From Campylobacter hepaticus (GTDB lineage: Bacteria; Campylobacterota; Campylobacteria; Campylobacterales; Campylobacteraceae), in the NCBI RefSeq assembly GCF_001687475.2, contig NZ_CP031611.1, positions 372,001 to 436,000 of the forward strand: a DNA stretch of 64,000 nucleotides. Reading direction: 5' to 3'. The notes under the pieces are model-generated. The model made no database searches, was not told where the DNA came from, and saw only the letters and a list, made by a program, of their open reading frames with translations. Position numbers and translations under genes: made by a program. Numbering within the stretch: the stretch's first letter is position 1; each line of letters begins with the position of its first letter. This document shows, piece by piece, positions 26,641 through 36,280 of this stretch.

Positions 26641-27624
26641 ATGTTTAAAAGATTTAGAAGATTAAGACTTAATAATAATTTAAGAATTATGCTAAGAGAA
26701 AATTTTTTAAATATAAATGACTTTATTTATCCACTCTTTGTTGTTAATGGAATAGGTATAAAAAAAGAAATTCCTTCTATGCCCGATGTTTTTCAAATGA
26801 GTTTAGATGAAATTTTAAAAGAATGTAAAAATATATGTGATTTGGGTATTAAAGCTATTATACTTTTTGGGGTTCTTGAACCAGATAAAAAAGATAGTTG
26901 TGGAAGTGATGCTTTAGATCATGAAGGTCTTATTGCAAGAAGTATAAGAGAGATTAAAAAGCATTTTCCTGAACTTTTTGTTATTAGCGATCTTTGTTTT
27001 TGTGAATATACCGATCATGGTCATTGTGGAATTATTGATATTAAAACAAAAAGTGTGGATAATGATGCTACTTTAGAACTTTCATCTAAACAAGCTTTAG
27101 TTCATGCTAAAGCAGGCGTAGATATGATAGCTCCTAGTGGTATGATGGATGGTATTGTACAAGCTTTACGTAAAACTTTAGATACACAAGGCTATGAGAA
27201 TTTGCCTATAATGAGTTATTCAAGTAAATTTGCTTCAAGTTATTATGGTCCTTTTAGAGATATAGCAGAATCAACTCCAAGTTATGGTGATAGAAAAAGC
27301 TATCAAATGGATTTTTCAAATGCTAAAGAAGCTTTAGAAGAGAGTTTAGAAGATCAAATGCAAGGAGCAGATATTTTAATGGTAAAACCTGCTTTGGCTT
27401 ACCTTGATGTGGTAAAAGAACTTTCATTGCATTCTAATTTACCTTTATGTGTTTATAATGTAAGCGGGGAATATGCTATGTTAAAAGCTGCTCAAAAAGC
27501 AGGGGTGATTGATTATGAAAAAGTACTTTTTGAGACTATGATGGCTTTTAAAAGAGCAGGAGCAAGACTTATTATTAGTTACCATGCTAAAGAAATGGCT
27601 AAGATATTAAAAGGGCAAGAATGA
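26641..27624 (+). CDS. hemB: delta-aminolevulinic acid dehydratase (porphobilinogen synthase)
   Basis: A 327-residue enzyme condensing two ALA into porphobilinogen in haem synthesis. The metal-binding stretch is [14 protein letters not shown] (Cys-rich, zinc type), the first Schiff-base lysine is in [16 protein letters not shown] and the second in [13 protein letters not shown]. It opens a five-gene run, overlapping argF by 4 bp, that also contains hemN; haem supply also links it to the cytochrome genes earlier in the window. Confidence 0.95.
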   Translation: MFKRFRRLRLNNNLRIMLRENFLNINDFIYPLFVVNGIGIKKEIPSMPDVFQMSLDEILKECKNICDLGIKAIILFGVLEPDKKDSCGSDALDHEGLIARSIREIKKHFPELFVISDLCFCEYTDHGHCGIIDIKTKSVDNDATLELSSKQALVHAKAGVDMIAPSGMMDGIVQALRKTLDTQGYENLPIMSYSSKFASSYYGPFRDIAESTPSYGDRKSYQMDFSNAKEALEESLEDQMQGADILMVKPALAYLDVVKELSLHSNLPLCVYNVSGEYAMLKAAQKAGVIDYEKVLFETMMAFKRAGARLIISYHAKEMAKILKGQE

Positions 27625-28538
27625 AGCATTTTTTAACTTTAAGAGACTTTTCTAAAGAAGAAATTGTAGATCTTGTAAAACATGCTGATGAAATTAAAAA
27701 ACATCCTCAAAAACTTTTACAAGATAAAACTTTAGCTATGATTTTTGAAAAAAAATCAACAAGAACCAGATTGGCTTTTGAACTTGCTATTACGCAGCTT
27801 GGCGGAAAAGCTTTATTTTTAAATGCTAATGATTTGCAATTAAGCCGTGCAGAACCTATAAAAGATACAGCTAGGGTGATGGATTCTATGGTAGATTTTA
27901 TTTTACTTAGGGTGCATAAACATGAAACTTTATTAGAATTTGCAAAATATTCTAATACTCCTGTAATTAATGCCTTAAGTGAACTTTATCATCCAACTCA
28001 AGTTTTAGCAGATTTGCTTACTATTAAAGAATATAATAAATTAAATAATGCAGTAGCAAAAATAGCTTTTATAGGTGATAGTAATAATATGTGTAATTCT
28101 TGGCTTATAGCATCAGCAATTTTAGGCTATGAACTTGGTGTAGCTATACCTAAAAATTATAAAATTAATGATGAAATTTGGGAATTTGTTAAACAACAAG
28201 CTAAAATTTCAGGAGCAAAAATTTCTTTAAGTCATGATAAATTTGAAGTTTTGCAAGATAAGGATGTGGTGATTACAGATACTTGGATTTCTATGGGAGA
28301 AGAAAACCAAAAACAATCTAAAATAAAAGATTTTGATGGCTTTATTATTGATGAAAAAGCTATGAGTGCAGCCAATAAAGATGCAATTTTACTTCATTGT
28401 TTGCCAGCTTATAGGGGTTATGAAGTAAGTGAGATAATTTTTGAAAAGCATGCTCAAGTAATTTTTCAAGAGGCAAGAAATCGTCTTTATATAGCAAAAG
28501 CTTTGCTTTATTTTTTGGATCAGAAAGGAAAACAATGA
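27621..28538 (+). CDS. argF: ornithine carbamoyltransferase
   Basis: A 305-residue transferase making citrulline from ornithine and carbamoyl phosphate in arginine synthesis. Carbamoyl-phosphate binding [11 protein letters not shown], the [11 protein letters not shown] loop, DSNNMCNSW and the ornithine-side HCLPAYRG are all present. It overlaps hemB and the next gene by 4 bp each. Confidence 0.95.
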   Translation: MKHFLTLRDFSKEEIVDLVKHADEIKKHPQKLLQDKTLAMIFEKKSTRTRLAFELAITQLGGKALFLNANDLQLSRAEPIKDTARVMDSMVDFILLRVHKHETLLEFAKYSNTPVINALSELYHPTQVLADLLTIKEYNKLNNAVAKIAFIGDSNNMCNSWLIASAILGYELGVAIPKNYKINDEIWEFVKQQAKISGAKISLSHDKFEVLQDKDVVITDTWISMGEENQKQSKIKDFDGFIIDEKAMSAANKDAILLHCLPAYRGYEVSEIIFEKHAQVIFQEARNRLYIAKALLYFLDQKGKQ

Positions 28539-29026
28539 AAGAACTAGAAAAATATAATATTTGCTTAAAACGTATTGATGAATTTAGTCAAAATTTAGGT
28601 ATAAAAAAAGAAGATAAAACGATTCTTCAAATGAAACAAAGCGAAAAAGAAAATGAAAAATGCTTAGTTCTTAAAAATGGTAGTTTTGATGCTCCAGAGC
28701 CTTGGTTTATTATAGATGAAAATAATGAAATTCATACTTTAGTTTCTTTGCAAAGTCTTAGAAATATGCTTGAAAATTTAAAACAAAGTCAAAAAGAAAA
28801 TTTTGAATTGCGTTTAGAAAAGGCAATTTATCAACAAATTCCTGTTGATTTTAATGATGTTTGGATAGTTGCTATGGATGAAATCAAGCAAAAAGCACAA
28901 AATGGAACTATGGAAGTAAGCATTGATCTTGAAAAATTAGTTTCAAAGATAAAAAAAGAACACCCTAATTTATTTGTAGATATGCAAGCAATGATACAAA
29001 AGGTTAATCAAAATGAGAGATTATAG
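28535..29026 (+). CDS. DUF2603 / UPF0763 protein
   Basis: A 163-residue cytosolic protein without signal or membrane segment, matching the UPF0763 (DUF2603) family found in Campylobacter and Helicobacter (C. jejuni Cj0993c). Visible features are an N-terminal helix (LEKYNICLKRIDEFSQNLGI), a central beta-like stretch around DAPEPWFIIDENNEIHTLVS and a helical C-terminal half. It lies between argF (4-bp overlap) and hemN (14-bp overlap). No catalytic motif is evident; function unknown. Confidence 0.8.
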   Translation: MKELEKYNICLKRIDEFSQNLGIKKEDKTILQMKQSEKENEKCLVLKNGSFDAPEPWFIIDENNEIHTLVSLQSLRNMLENLKQSQKENFELRLEKAIYQQIPVDFNDVWIVAMDEIKQKAQNGTMEVSIDLEKLVSKIKKEHPNLFVDMQAMIQKVNQNERL

Positions 29027-30368
29027 GGCTTTTGTTAAATACTCTAAAATAGGACCACGCTATACTTCTTACCCTACAGCAGTGGAATTTAATACTAATT
29101 TTAAATATGAAGAATATATAGAAATTTTAAAAAATCAAAAACGTGATTTGTCTTTATATTTTCATTTGCCTTTTTGTAGAAGTGCATGTTATTTTTGTGG
29201 TTGCAATGTAATTTATACATCTAAAGAAGAAAGCAAGCAAAGATATTTGACTTATCTTTTTAAAGAACTTGATATTTTAGGTTCTATTTTAGATCTTAAG
29301 CGTAATGTGGTCCAAATGCATTTTGGTGGTGGAACGCCAACTTTTTTTAGCGCTAAACAACTTGAAAGTTTAATCTTAAAAATTAAATCCATTTTTATTC
29401 ATTTTTCTAAAGATGCTGAGATTAGTTGTGAAATTGATCCGCGTTTTTTAAATGAAGAACAAGCTGAAGTTTTAATAAAACATGGTTTTAATCGTATAAG
29501 TTTTGGTGTGCAAGATTTTGATGCAAAGGTGCAAAAAGAAATTCATCGTATTCAATCTTTTGAATTAACGCAAAATGCTTTAAATCTTGTAAGAAATAAA
29601 GGTGTTAAATCTATAAATATGGATTTAATTTATGGTTTACCTTTTCAAACTTTAGAAAGTTTTACTCAAACTTTAGAAAAAACATTGCTTTTAGACCCTG
29701 ATCGTTTAGCAATTTTTAATTATGCTCATGTACCGTGGCTGAAAAAAAATATGAGAAAATTTGATGAAAATACTTTGCCAAGTCCTGATATAAAACTTCA
29801 AATTTTAGAATTTTGTGAAAAATTTTTGAGTAAAAATAATTATGAAATGATAGGTATGGATCATTTTGCTAAAAAAAATGATGATCTTTTTAAAGCTTTA
29901 AAAAATGGTACTTTACATAGAAATTTTCAAGGTTATACGACTAAAGGTGGAGCAGATTTAATAGGAATAGGGCTTACTAGTATAGGAGAGGGTGAAAAAC
30001 ACTATGCACAAAATTTTAAAGATATGTCAAACTATGAATTAGCTATTGATAACAAGAAATTACCTTTTGAAAAAGGGGTAAAATTAAATAAAGATGATGA
30101 AATAAGAAAAGCAGTAATTATGAGTTTAATGGCAAATTTTCAGCTTAATATTAAACAAATAGAAAAAGACTTTTGTATTGATTTTAAAACATATTTTAAA
30201 GAAGATATAAAAGCTTTAGAAGAGTATAAAGATTTTTTATCTTTAAATGATGATTTTATAAAAATCAATGAAACAGGGGTTTTGCTTATACGCAATATTG
30301 TAATGTGTTTTGATGCTTATATGAAAAATATTAGTGAAAATAAAAAAGTTTTTTCAAAGACGGTGTAA
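29013..30368 (+). CDS. hemN: oxygen-independent coproporphyrinogen III oxidase
   Basis: A 451-residue radical-SAM enzyme that decarboxylates coproporphyrinogen III without oxygen. The cluster motif is CRSACYFCGC (C55, C59, C62, plus the HemN-type C64), with the preceding LYFHLPF and GPRYTSYPTA typical of true HemN rather than the haem chaperone HemW. Also present are HFGGGTPTFF and a C-terminal HemN domain. It suits microaerobic haem synthesis alongside hemB. The start overlaps the DUF2603 stop by 14 bp. Confidence 0.93.
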   Translation: MRDYRAFVKYSKIGPRYTSYPTAVEFNTNFKYEEYIEILKNQKRDLSLYFHLPFCRSACYFCGCNVIYTSKEESKQRYLTYLFKELDILGSILDLKRNVVQMHFGGGTPTFFSAKQLESLILKIKSIFIHFSKDAEISCEIDPRFLNEEQAEVLIKHGFNRISFGVQDFDAKVQKEIHRIQSFELTQNALNLVRNKGVKSINMDLIYGLPFQTLESFTQTLEKTLLLDPDRLAIFNYAHVPWLKKNMRKFDENTLPSPDIKLQILEFCEKFLSKNNYEMIGMDHFAKKNDDLFKALKNGTLHRNFQGYTTKGGADLIGIGLTSIGEGEKHYAQNFKDMSNYELAIDNKKLPFEKGVKLNKDDEIRKAVIMSLMANFQLNIKQIEKDFCIDFKTYFKEDIKALEEYKDFLSLNDDFIKINETGVLLIRNIVMCFDAYMKNISENKKVFSKTV

Positions 30369-30371
30369 ATA

Positions 30372-31640
30372 ATGAAACTCAGTCAAATTAGTGATGCTTG
30401 TGTAAAATGTGGAAAATGTATACCTGTTTGTACTATACATGATATAAATCCTGATGAAAGTACGAGTCCAAGAGGTTTTTTAGATCTTTTAAGCGCTTAT
30501 AAAGAGGAAAAACTAGAACTTAATAAAGAAGCTAAAAAAGTCTTTGAGTCTTGTTTTTTATGTACTAATTGTGTTGAAGTATGTCCTAGTAAGTTAAGAG
30601 TAGATAGTGCTATAGAAGAAGTGCGTTATGATATTGCTAAAAAATTTGGTATAGCTTGGTATAAAAGATTTATTTTTTTTCTTCTAAGAAAGCGTAAAAT
30701 TTTAGATTTATTGGCAAGATTAGGCTATGTGTTTCAAAGTTGCGCTTTTAAAATTCAAGATATGGATAAAAGTTCGGGCATGAAGGCTAGATTTTCTATG
30801 CCTTTTATTAAAAAAGGAAGATTGCTTACAAGCTTTAATAAGAGGAGCTTTTTAAATTCTCATCCTGATTTTATTGATAATAAAGGAGATAAAACTATAG
30901 GTTTTTTTGTAGGTTGCCTGGCTAATTATTTTTATATTGATACAGCAAATTCTGTGCTTAAAATTGCTAAAGAACTTAAGATCAATGTAGATTTAATGAA
31001 GCAGCAAATGTGTTGTGGTGCTCCTCAATTTTTTACAGGTGATTTTGAAAGTGTTGAAATTTTAGCTAAGAAAAATATAGAATATTTTGAAAAAAAATTA
31101 AAAAAATTAGATTTTATTATAGTGCCTGAAGCTACTTGTTCGGCAATGTTAAAAATAGATTATGAACATTTTTTTCATATGAGAAATGAACCAGAATGGG
31201 CAAAACGTGCAAAAAATATTTCATCTAAAATTTATATGGCTAGCGAATATTTTTATCATTTTAGCTCTTTAAAAGAAATTTTGAAGACCAAAACTAAATT
31301 TAACTATAGTGTGACTTATCATGATCCTTGTCATGCAAGAAAAATGCAAGCAATTTTTAAAGAACCAAGAGATTTTTTAAAAACTAATTATCATTTTGTT
31401 GAAATGAGTAATTCAAATGCTTGTTGTGGTTTTGGCGGAGTAAGTATGCAAACAAATTATTATGAACAAGCTTTAAGTGTAGGTTTAAAAAAAGCTAAGA
31501 TGATAGATCAAAGTAATGCTTGTGTTGTTAGTGCTGAATGTTCTGCTTGCAGAATGCAAATTTCAAATGCCTTGGAGCAAAATTCTAGTAAGGTTGTTTT
31601 TTATAGTCCATTGGAATTAATAGCTAAAGCTTTAGAATAA
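30372..31640 (+). CDS. [4Fe-4S] ferredoxin-type/CCG-domain oxidoreductase (GlpC/LutA/GlcF-like)
   Basis: A 422-residue protein with two N-terminal 4Fe-4S motifs (CVKCGKCIPVC, then CFLCTNCVEVC) and two cysteine-rich CCG domains ending in CCGAPQFF and CCGFGGVS. This is the layout of the Fe-S subunit of glycolate, lactate or glycerol-3-phosphate oxidoreductases. No flavoprotein partner is adjacent, so the substrate cannot be inferred. It follows hemN by 3 bp and ends in a strong hairpin at 31651. It corresponds to C. jejuni Cj0991c. Confidence 0.85.
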   Translation: MKLSQISDACVKCGKCIPVCTIHDINPDESTSPRGFLDLLSAYKEEKLELNKEAKKVFESCFLCTNCVEVCPSKLRVDSAIEEVRYDIAKKFGIAWYKRFIFFLLRKRKILDLLARLGYVFQSCAFKIQDMDKSSGMKARFSMPFIKKGRLLTSFNKRSFLNSHPDFIDNKGDKTIGFFVGCLANYFYIDTANSVLKIAKELKINVDLMKQQMCCGAPQFFTGDFESVEILAKKNIEYFEKKLKKLDFIIVPEATCSAMLKIDYEHFFHMRNEPEWAKRAKNISSKIYMASEYFYHFSSLKEILKTKTKFNYSVTYHDPCHARKMQAIFKEPRDFLKTNYHFVEMSNSNACCGFGGVSMQTNYYEQALSVGLKKAKMIDQSNACVVSAECSACRMQISNALEQNSSKVVFYSPLELIAKALE

Positions 31641-31650
31641 AATCAATCTA

Positions 31651-31690
31651 TTTTAAGCAGTGAAATATTGTAAATTTTCACTACTTAAAA
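31651..31690. terminator. strong bidirectional hairpin
   Basis: TTTTAAGcAGTGAAA (31651-31665) and TTTCACTaCTTAAAA (31676-31690) form a 15-bp stem with one central mismatch and a 10-nt loop. It separates the convergent Fe-S oxidoreductase gene and the small minus-strand gene. The A/T stem ends give an A-tract/T-tract in both directions. Confidence 0.7.
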
Positions 31691-31695
31691 TAATT

Positions 31696-31905
31696 TTATG
31701 GTTTTATTATATTTTCTAAATTAGATCGATTTTTTTCAATTAAGGATCGATTTTTTTGGGTAATTTCTTTAAGTTCTATGATTTTTTCTTTAATATTTTG
31801 TATATTTTGATTTAGTAATTTAATCTTTTTTTCATAACGCATAACGATAATAAACACTATAAATAAAAATATAATAATTAAAAAAACAAATAATAAAAAT
31901 TCCAT
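31696..31905 (-). CDS. small membrane protein with C-terminal coiled coil, unrecognised
   Basis: A 69-residue protein. The ATG at 31905 is chosen because AAGGAAA precedes it, and it removes a poorly supported 15-residue upstream extension. Residues 2-22 are a continuous hydrophobic helix followed by positive charges (MRYEKKIK), then a helical, heptad-like stretch (about 28-65; LNQNIQNIKEKIIELKEITQ). Single-pass topology with a cytoplasmic coiled coil resembles FtsB/FtsL- or phage-holin-like small proteins, but I see no specific match. Probably a real gene given the RBS and the terminator at its end. Confidence 0.55.
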   Translation of the reverse strand: MEFLLFVFLIIIFLFIVFIIVMRYEKKIKLLNQNIQNIKEKIIELKEITQKNRSLIEKNRSNLENIIKP

Positions 31906-32194
31906 ACTTTTCCTTTTTATATAAAACATAAGTTTTTTTAATACTACCATGTAAAAGCTTCAAAAATCTTTTATACATTTTTTTATTTCATATTTTAATT
32001 TTTTCTTGCTTTTAATCTTAATTAAAATTTCAAAAAGTAACAAAAAGCTATATAAAAATGATAAATTAAAAATTATATAAGAAATTTAATTGTTTTAAAC
32101 CCATAAGTATTTTTATAATTAAAATTTATTTTTATGAATTTTTTTATATTTTAAATACGATAATATATTTTTAAAATGATTAAAGGAGTAATGA

Positions 32195-33355
32195 ATGAAT
32201 TTAATACCTCAAATAGTACAATTACAAGATGAATTTAAAAAAATTAGGCATCAAATTCATGAAAATCCTGAGCTAGGTTTTAATGAATTTCATACTGCAA
32301 AACTAGTAGCACAAAAACTAAAAGAATTTGGCTATGAGGTGTATGAAAAAATAGGAAAAACAGGAGTAGTTGGTGTTTTAAAAAAGGGTAATAGTAATAA
32401 AAAAATAGCTTTACGTGCAGATATGGATGCTTTACCTATGCAAGAATGCACTCATTTAGCTTATAAAAGTAAAAAAGATAATATCATGCATGCTTGTGGT
32501 CATGATGGACATACTGCCTCTCTTTTGCTTGCTGCTAAATTTTTATCAAGTCAAGATTTTAATGGTACTTTAAATCTTTATTTTCAACCTGCTGAAGAGG
32601 GTTTAGAAGGTTTAGGTGGAGCTAATGCAATGATTGAAGATGGTTTATTTGAAAAATTTGATAGCGATTATATTTTTGGATGGCATAATATGCCCTTTGG
32701 TAGTAATAAAAAATTTTATCTTAAAAAAGGCGCTATGATGGCATCTTGTGATGATTATGATATTACAATCATTGGAAAAGGTGGGCATGGAAGTGCTCCA
32801 GAAAAAGCAAAAGATCCTATATATATAGGTTCTTTACTTGTTTTAGCCTTACAAAGTATAGTTTCTAGAAATGTGGATCCTCAAAATTCAGCAGTTGTTA
32901 GTATAGGTGCTTTTAATGCAGGTCATGCTTTTAATATCATTCCTGATTGTGCAACAATTAAAATGAGTGTTAGAACACTAGATAATGAAACTAGAAAATT
33001 AACTAAAGAAAGAATTTATCAAATTTGTCAAGGAATAGCACAAGCTAATGCAGTAGAAATTAACATCAATAAAAGTATTGGAGCACCAGTAACTATAAAT
33101 AATGATCAAGCAGTAGATTTAGCATGGGAAGTAGCAAAAGAAATATTTGGTGAAGAAAACTGTGAATTTAATCATCGCCCTTTAATGGCAAGTGAAGATT
33201 TTGGCTTTTTTTGTGAAATAAAAAAATGCGCTTATGCTTTTTTAGAAAATGAAAATAATATTTATTTGCATAGTTCTAATTATGTATTTAATGATGATCT
33301 TTTAGCTAGAGCAGCAAGTTATTATGCAAAATTGGTTTTAAAATATCTTCAATAA
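32195..33355 (+). CDS. hipO: hippurate hydrolase (N-benzoylglycine amidohydrolase)
   Basis: A 386-residue M20-family metallo-amidohydrolase that splits hippurate to benzoate and glycine, the classic C. jejuni phenotypic marker. Metal-binding residues lie in MHACGHDGHTAS, PAEEGLEGLGGA and the C-terminal MASEDFGFF; the dimerisation domain begins near GKGGHGSAPEKAKDP. RBS AAAGGAG lies 8 bp before the ATG. The upstream 244 bp are AT-rich with a possible -10 near 32159-32164. Assignment as hippuricase rather than a generic M20 peptidase rests on context and similarity to remembered C. jejuni HipO. Confidence 0.88.
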   Translation: MNLIPQIVQLQDEFKKIRHQIHENPELGFNEFHTAKLVAQKLKEFGYEVYEKIGKTGVVGVLKKGNSNKKIALRADMDALPMQECTHLAYKSKKDNIMHACGHDGHTASLLLAAKFLSSQDFNGTLNLYFQPAEEGLEGLGGANAMIEDGLFEKFDSDYIFGWHNMPFGSNKKFYLKKGAMMASCDDYDITIIGKGGHGSAPEKAKDPIYIGSLLVLALQSIVSRNVDPQNSAVVSIGAFNAGHAFNIIPDCATIKMSVRTLDNETRKLTKERIYQICQGIAQANAVEININKSIGAPVTINNDQAVDLAWEVAKEIFGEENCEFNHRPLMASEDFGFFCEIKKCAYAFLENENNIYLHSSNYVFNDDLLARAASYYAKLVLKYLQ

Positions 33356-33361
33356 TAAAAA

Positions 33362-34102
33362 TCAATCTAAAATTTCAAGTATAAATTCTTCTTTTAAACC
33401 TTTAATTTGAATTTCTTTAAGTTTTAAGTTTGAAGGAAGATTTTTTAAGAGTTCTTGATTATTTTTAGCTTGAATTTTTGCACTAATGGCTAGTAAAATT
33501 CCTCTATAGGCTTTAGCAAAATGGCTTACTACTTTACCTTTTTTTATGAATTTATAAGTACTAAATTTTTGTTTTGGAGTATAAAATTTATTATAAAATT
33601 CAGCCCTTAAATCTAATAATTCTTTGTCTTTTAAATACTCATCTAAGTTTTTGCTAAAATGTTCTTTATAAAATTTTTCTATAGCAAAATTTTTAAGTTT
33701 AACTCCTTGTTTATATTTATAAAAAGGCAAATGATCACTTGCTTTTACTACCCCAAAAAGATTTGAAAAAATAAGAGTATTGTTTAAAATGTAATTTTGA
33801 CTTTTTTGATCTAAGGTTTTAAAATTTAAATACTCATAACTTACTCCATTATAAAGTGTAATAGCTTTTTGTGTAGGTGCGGTTTTTAAATTTTGTTTGA
33901 ATTTGAGTATTTCTTTTTCATTTTTAATACCAAAGAGTTCTTGTAAATCTTCTAAACTAGCTTCTTTGATATGATCTTCATATTTTTTTAAAGCTTGCAT
34001 TCTAAAATCAAATAATTCTTTAAATATAAAAGAATTTTTATGAATAGCTTTTTCATTACAATTATCATTTTTGTTTTCACTAGGAGAAAATAATATATTC
34101 AA
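33362..34102 (-). CDS. yaaA: YaaA/UPF0246 family protein (peroxide-stress DNA-binding type)
   Basis: A 246-residue cytosolic protein matching the YaaA family, which limits iron and oxidative DNA damage in E. coli. The N-terminal MNILFSPSENK, central ITLYNGVSYEYLNF and GVVKASDHLPFYKYKQGVKL segments, and KGKVVSHFAKAYRGILL near the C-terminus are family traits. The start is TTG at 34102 with AAGGA 7 bp upstream. It follows jlpA on the same strand by 71 bp and converges with hipO (6 bp gap). Confidence 0.82.
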   Translation of the reverse strand: MNILFSPSENKNDNCNEKAIHKNSFIFKELFDFRMQALKKYEDHIKEASLEDLQELFGIKNEKEILKFKQNLKTAPTQKAITLYNGVSYEYLNFKTLDQKSQNYILNNTLIFSNLFGVVKASDHLPFYKYKQGVKLKNFAIEKFYKEHFSKNLDEYLKDKELLDLRAEFYNKFYTPKQKFSTYKFIKKGKVVSHFAKAYRGILLAISAKIQAKNNQELLKNLPSNLKLKEIQIKGLKEEFILEILD

Positions 34103-34173
34103 AATTTATCCTTTTTAATTTTTAAAAACAAGATAGCTAAAAGCTCATAAAATTAGGCTTAATAGAATTTTTG

Positions 34174-35274
34174 TTAAAATTGAACATCATGAAATAAAGT
34201 AGAAAACATCAAAAATGGCAATACGCTTTTTAAAAGTTCTGTTAAATCTTGATTATTGATGCTTAATTTTTCTATGCTATTAATGGTTTCTAAATTATAA
34301 TCACTAAGAGCTATATTTTTAAATTTCAAGTCAAGATAAAATTTATATTCATCATCTTTACTAATATCATTTAAAATATTTAAAATTTTATCTAAAATAA
34401 GGGCTTGTTCTTCGTATTGACTTTGCATTCTTAAATTTTGTAAATTTTCTTTACTTGTTTTTATAAGATGACTAAAAATCCCTTGTGTTTGAAGCTTGGC
34501 ATTGATTTTAAAATCGTTTAAAACGATATATTGTTGTATATTATCCTTTTCTAAGTGATTTGCTTTAAAAAATTCATTTATAGCTTTTTGATCCATAGTT
34601 AAAGTTTGAGTATTAAATTGGATGCCTTTAGATTCAAGGTAATTAAGCAAATCTTTTTTTAAATTGATATTTAAAGCAATATTTAAATTAAATCTTGTAT
34701 TATTCAATATTATTTTAAGATTATCTAAATAATCATTTTCTCTTTTTTTGATTTGATTTTCAAATGAAAGTGTGTAAGAATCTGAAGTTAATTTTTCAAT
34801 AAAAGAATTGATTTTTGGATCTTTTTGCCATAAAATTGCATTAATATCATCAATCAATTTTGCACCAAGTTGAAAATTTTCAAAACTTAATTTTGTTTGG
34901 ATATTTTTTTGTTTATTGAAAAAATATTCATAATATTGTTTAATATTTATTAATTTATTATTTTGTTCTTTGTAAATTTCATTAGTTTGAAGATGGAGGT
35001 TTTTTACCTTAAATAATTCTTCATAATGATTATTATTTTTTATAAGTATTTTAAAATCAGGACTTATACATTCGATAAAATCTTCATTTGCTTTGCATGA
35101 AAAATCAGACAATTGAATTTTAATTTGAGGATTTTGAGAAATATTTAAAAGTTTTTCAGCTAAATTTTTATTGAGTTGAGTTTGGTATTTTTCAACTGTA
35201 GTTTTATTGATGGAATTCTCGCAAGCTGAAAATAAAATAGCAAAACAAATCAATAATATAATGTTTTTTTTCAT
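34174..35274 (-). CDS. jlpA: surface-exposed lipoprotein adhesin JlpA (divergent variant)
   Basis: A 366-residue lipoprotein with signal peptide and lipobox LFSAC (Cys18). C. jejuni JlpA is an outer-surface lipoprotein reported to bind host Hsp90-alpha. Matching elements from memory are the N-terminal NSI..TV.KY..QLN, the DPKI.SFI.KL.SDSYTLSFENQI stretch and the LNLKKDLLNYLESKGIQFNTQTL region, so orthology is convincing, but many positions between them differ from the C. jejuni protein. The ATG at 35274 is used; a TTG one codon upstream also has acceptable spacing to AAAGGAG. Divergent from cjaA. Confidence 0.82.
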   Translation of the reverse strand: MKKNIILLICFAILFSACENSINKTTVEKYQTQLNKNLAEKLLNISQNPQIKIQLSDFSCKANEDFIECISPDFKILIKNNNHYEELFKVKNLHLQTNEIYKEQNNKLINIKQYYEYFFNKQKNIQTKLSFENFQLGAKLIDDINAILWQKDPKINSFIEKLTSDSYTLSFENQIKKRENDYLDNLKIILNNTRFNLNIALNINLKKDLLNYLESKGIQFNTQTLTMDQKAINEFFKANHLEKDNIQQYIVLNDFKINAKLQTQGIFSHLIKTSKENLQNLRMQSQYEEQALILDKILNILNDISKDDEYKFYLDLKFKNIALSDYNLETINSIEKLSINNQDLTELLKSVLPFLMFSTLFHDVQF

Positions 35275-35411
35275 CAATTAATACTCCTTTAAAAACAAAA
35301 ATTATATCAGTTTTTATTTAAAAATTGATATTATAGTAAAATGAATTAAGTTGATATTGTAAATAATGTTTTTTATTTAATATAGAGAAAATTTTATTGG
35401 TAATTTATTAG

Positions 35412-35417
35412 TATAAT
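35412..35417 (+). promoter_or_regulatory. -10 box for cjaA
   Basis: TATAAT 32 bp upstream of the cjaA ATG in the jlpA/cjaA divergent region, preceded by T-rich periodic sequence typical of Campylobacter promoters that lack a -35 box. Confidence 0.5.
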
Positions 35418-35449
35418 AGTTTTTGTAATTTAAAATAAAGGAATAAATC

Positions 35450-36280
35450 ATGAAGAAAATATTTTTTAGTATTGTATTAACTTTTATAGCCGGAATTTTA
35501 ATTGCTTGTGGGGGAAATTCTGATTCTAAAAAACTGAATTCTCTAGAGAATATTAAACAAAATGGTATAGTTAAAATTGGAGTATTTGGAGATAAACCAC
35601 CTTTTGGCTATGTCGATGAAAAAGGTCTTAATCAAGGTTATGATATTTATTTAGCTAAACGTATAGCAAAAGAACTTTTTGGAGATGAAAATAAAGTACA
35701 ATTTGTCCTTGTTGAAGCAGCAAATAGGGTAGAGTTTTTAAAATCAAATAAAGTAGATATAATCTTAGCTAATTTTACTCAAACTCCTCAAAGAGCTGAG
35801 CAAGTAGATTTTTGTTTGCCTTATATGAAAGTTGCTTTAGGTGTAGTTGTACCAAAACATAGCGATATTACAAGTATAGAAGAATTAAAAGATAAAACTT
35901 TATTATTAAACAAAGGCACAACAGCTGATGCGTATTTTACGCAAAATTATCCTGATATAAAAACTTTAAAATATGATCAAAATACTGAAACTTTTGCTGC
36001 TTTAATGGATGCAAGAGGAGATGCTTTAAGTCATGATAATACCTTGCTTTTTGCTTGGGTAAAAGAGCATCCTGATTTTAAAATGGCTATTAAAGAATTA
36101 GGTAATAAAGACTTTATTGCCCCTGCTGTAAAAAAAGGTGATAAAGAACTTAAAGAATTTATTGATCATTTAATACTTAAATTAAATAAAGAAAATTTTT
36201 TTGATAAAGCTTATGATGAAACTTTGAAAAATTATTTTGGTGATGATGTTAAAGCTTATGATATTATTATTAAAGAATAA
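35450..36280 (+). CDS. cjaA: cysteine-type ABC transporter solute-binding lipoprotein CjaA
   Basis: A 276-residue family-3 amino-acid binding lipoprotein, with lipobox LIAC (Cys20) after a signal sequence, then GIVKIGVFGDKPPFGYVDEKG and a second-lobe hinge around KDKTLLLNKGTTADAYF. In C. jejuni CjaA binds cysteine and is an immunodominant, surface-associated antigen. There is no ABC permease or ATPase next to it here; the MFS gene cjaB follows after a 13-bp perfect hairpin. RBS AAAGGA precedes the ATG. Confidence 0.92.
   Translation: MKKIFFSIVLTFIAGILIACGGNSDSKKLNSLENIKQNGIVKIGVFGDKPPFGYVDEKGLNQGYDIYLAKRIAKELFGDENKVQFVLVEAANRVEFLKSNKVDIILANFTQTPQRAEQVDFCLPYMKVALGVVVPKHSDITSIEELKDKTLLLNKGTTADAYFTQNYPDIKTLKYDQNTETFAALMDARGDALSHDNTLLFAWVKEHPDFKMAIKELGNKDFIAPAVKKGDKELKEFIDHLILKLNKENFFDKAYDETLKNYFGDDVKAYDIIIKE

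Noticed and set aside
32158-32163. CGATAA before hipO as a sigma28 -10
   Set aside because: No TAAA at the required distance upstream; more likely part of a sigma70 -10 region.
35505-35520. Phase-variable homopolymer (G run in cjaA)
   Set aside because: Only five G in a row; no poly-G or poly-C tract of eight or more, typical of Campylobacter contingency genes, occurs in the window.
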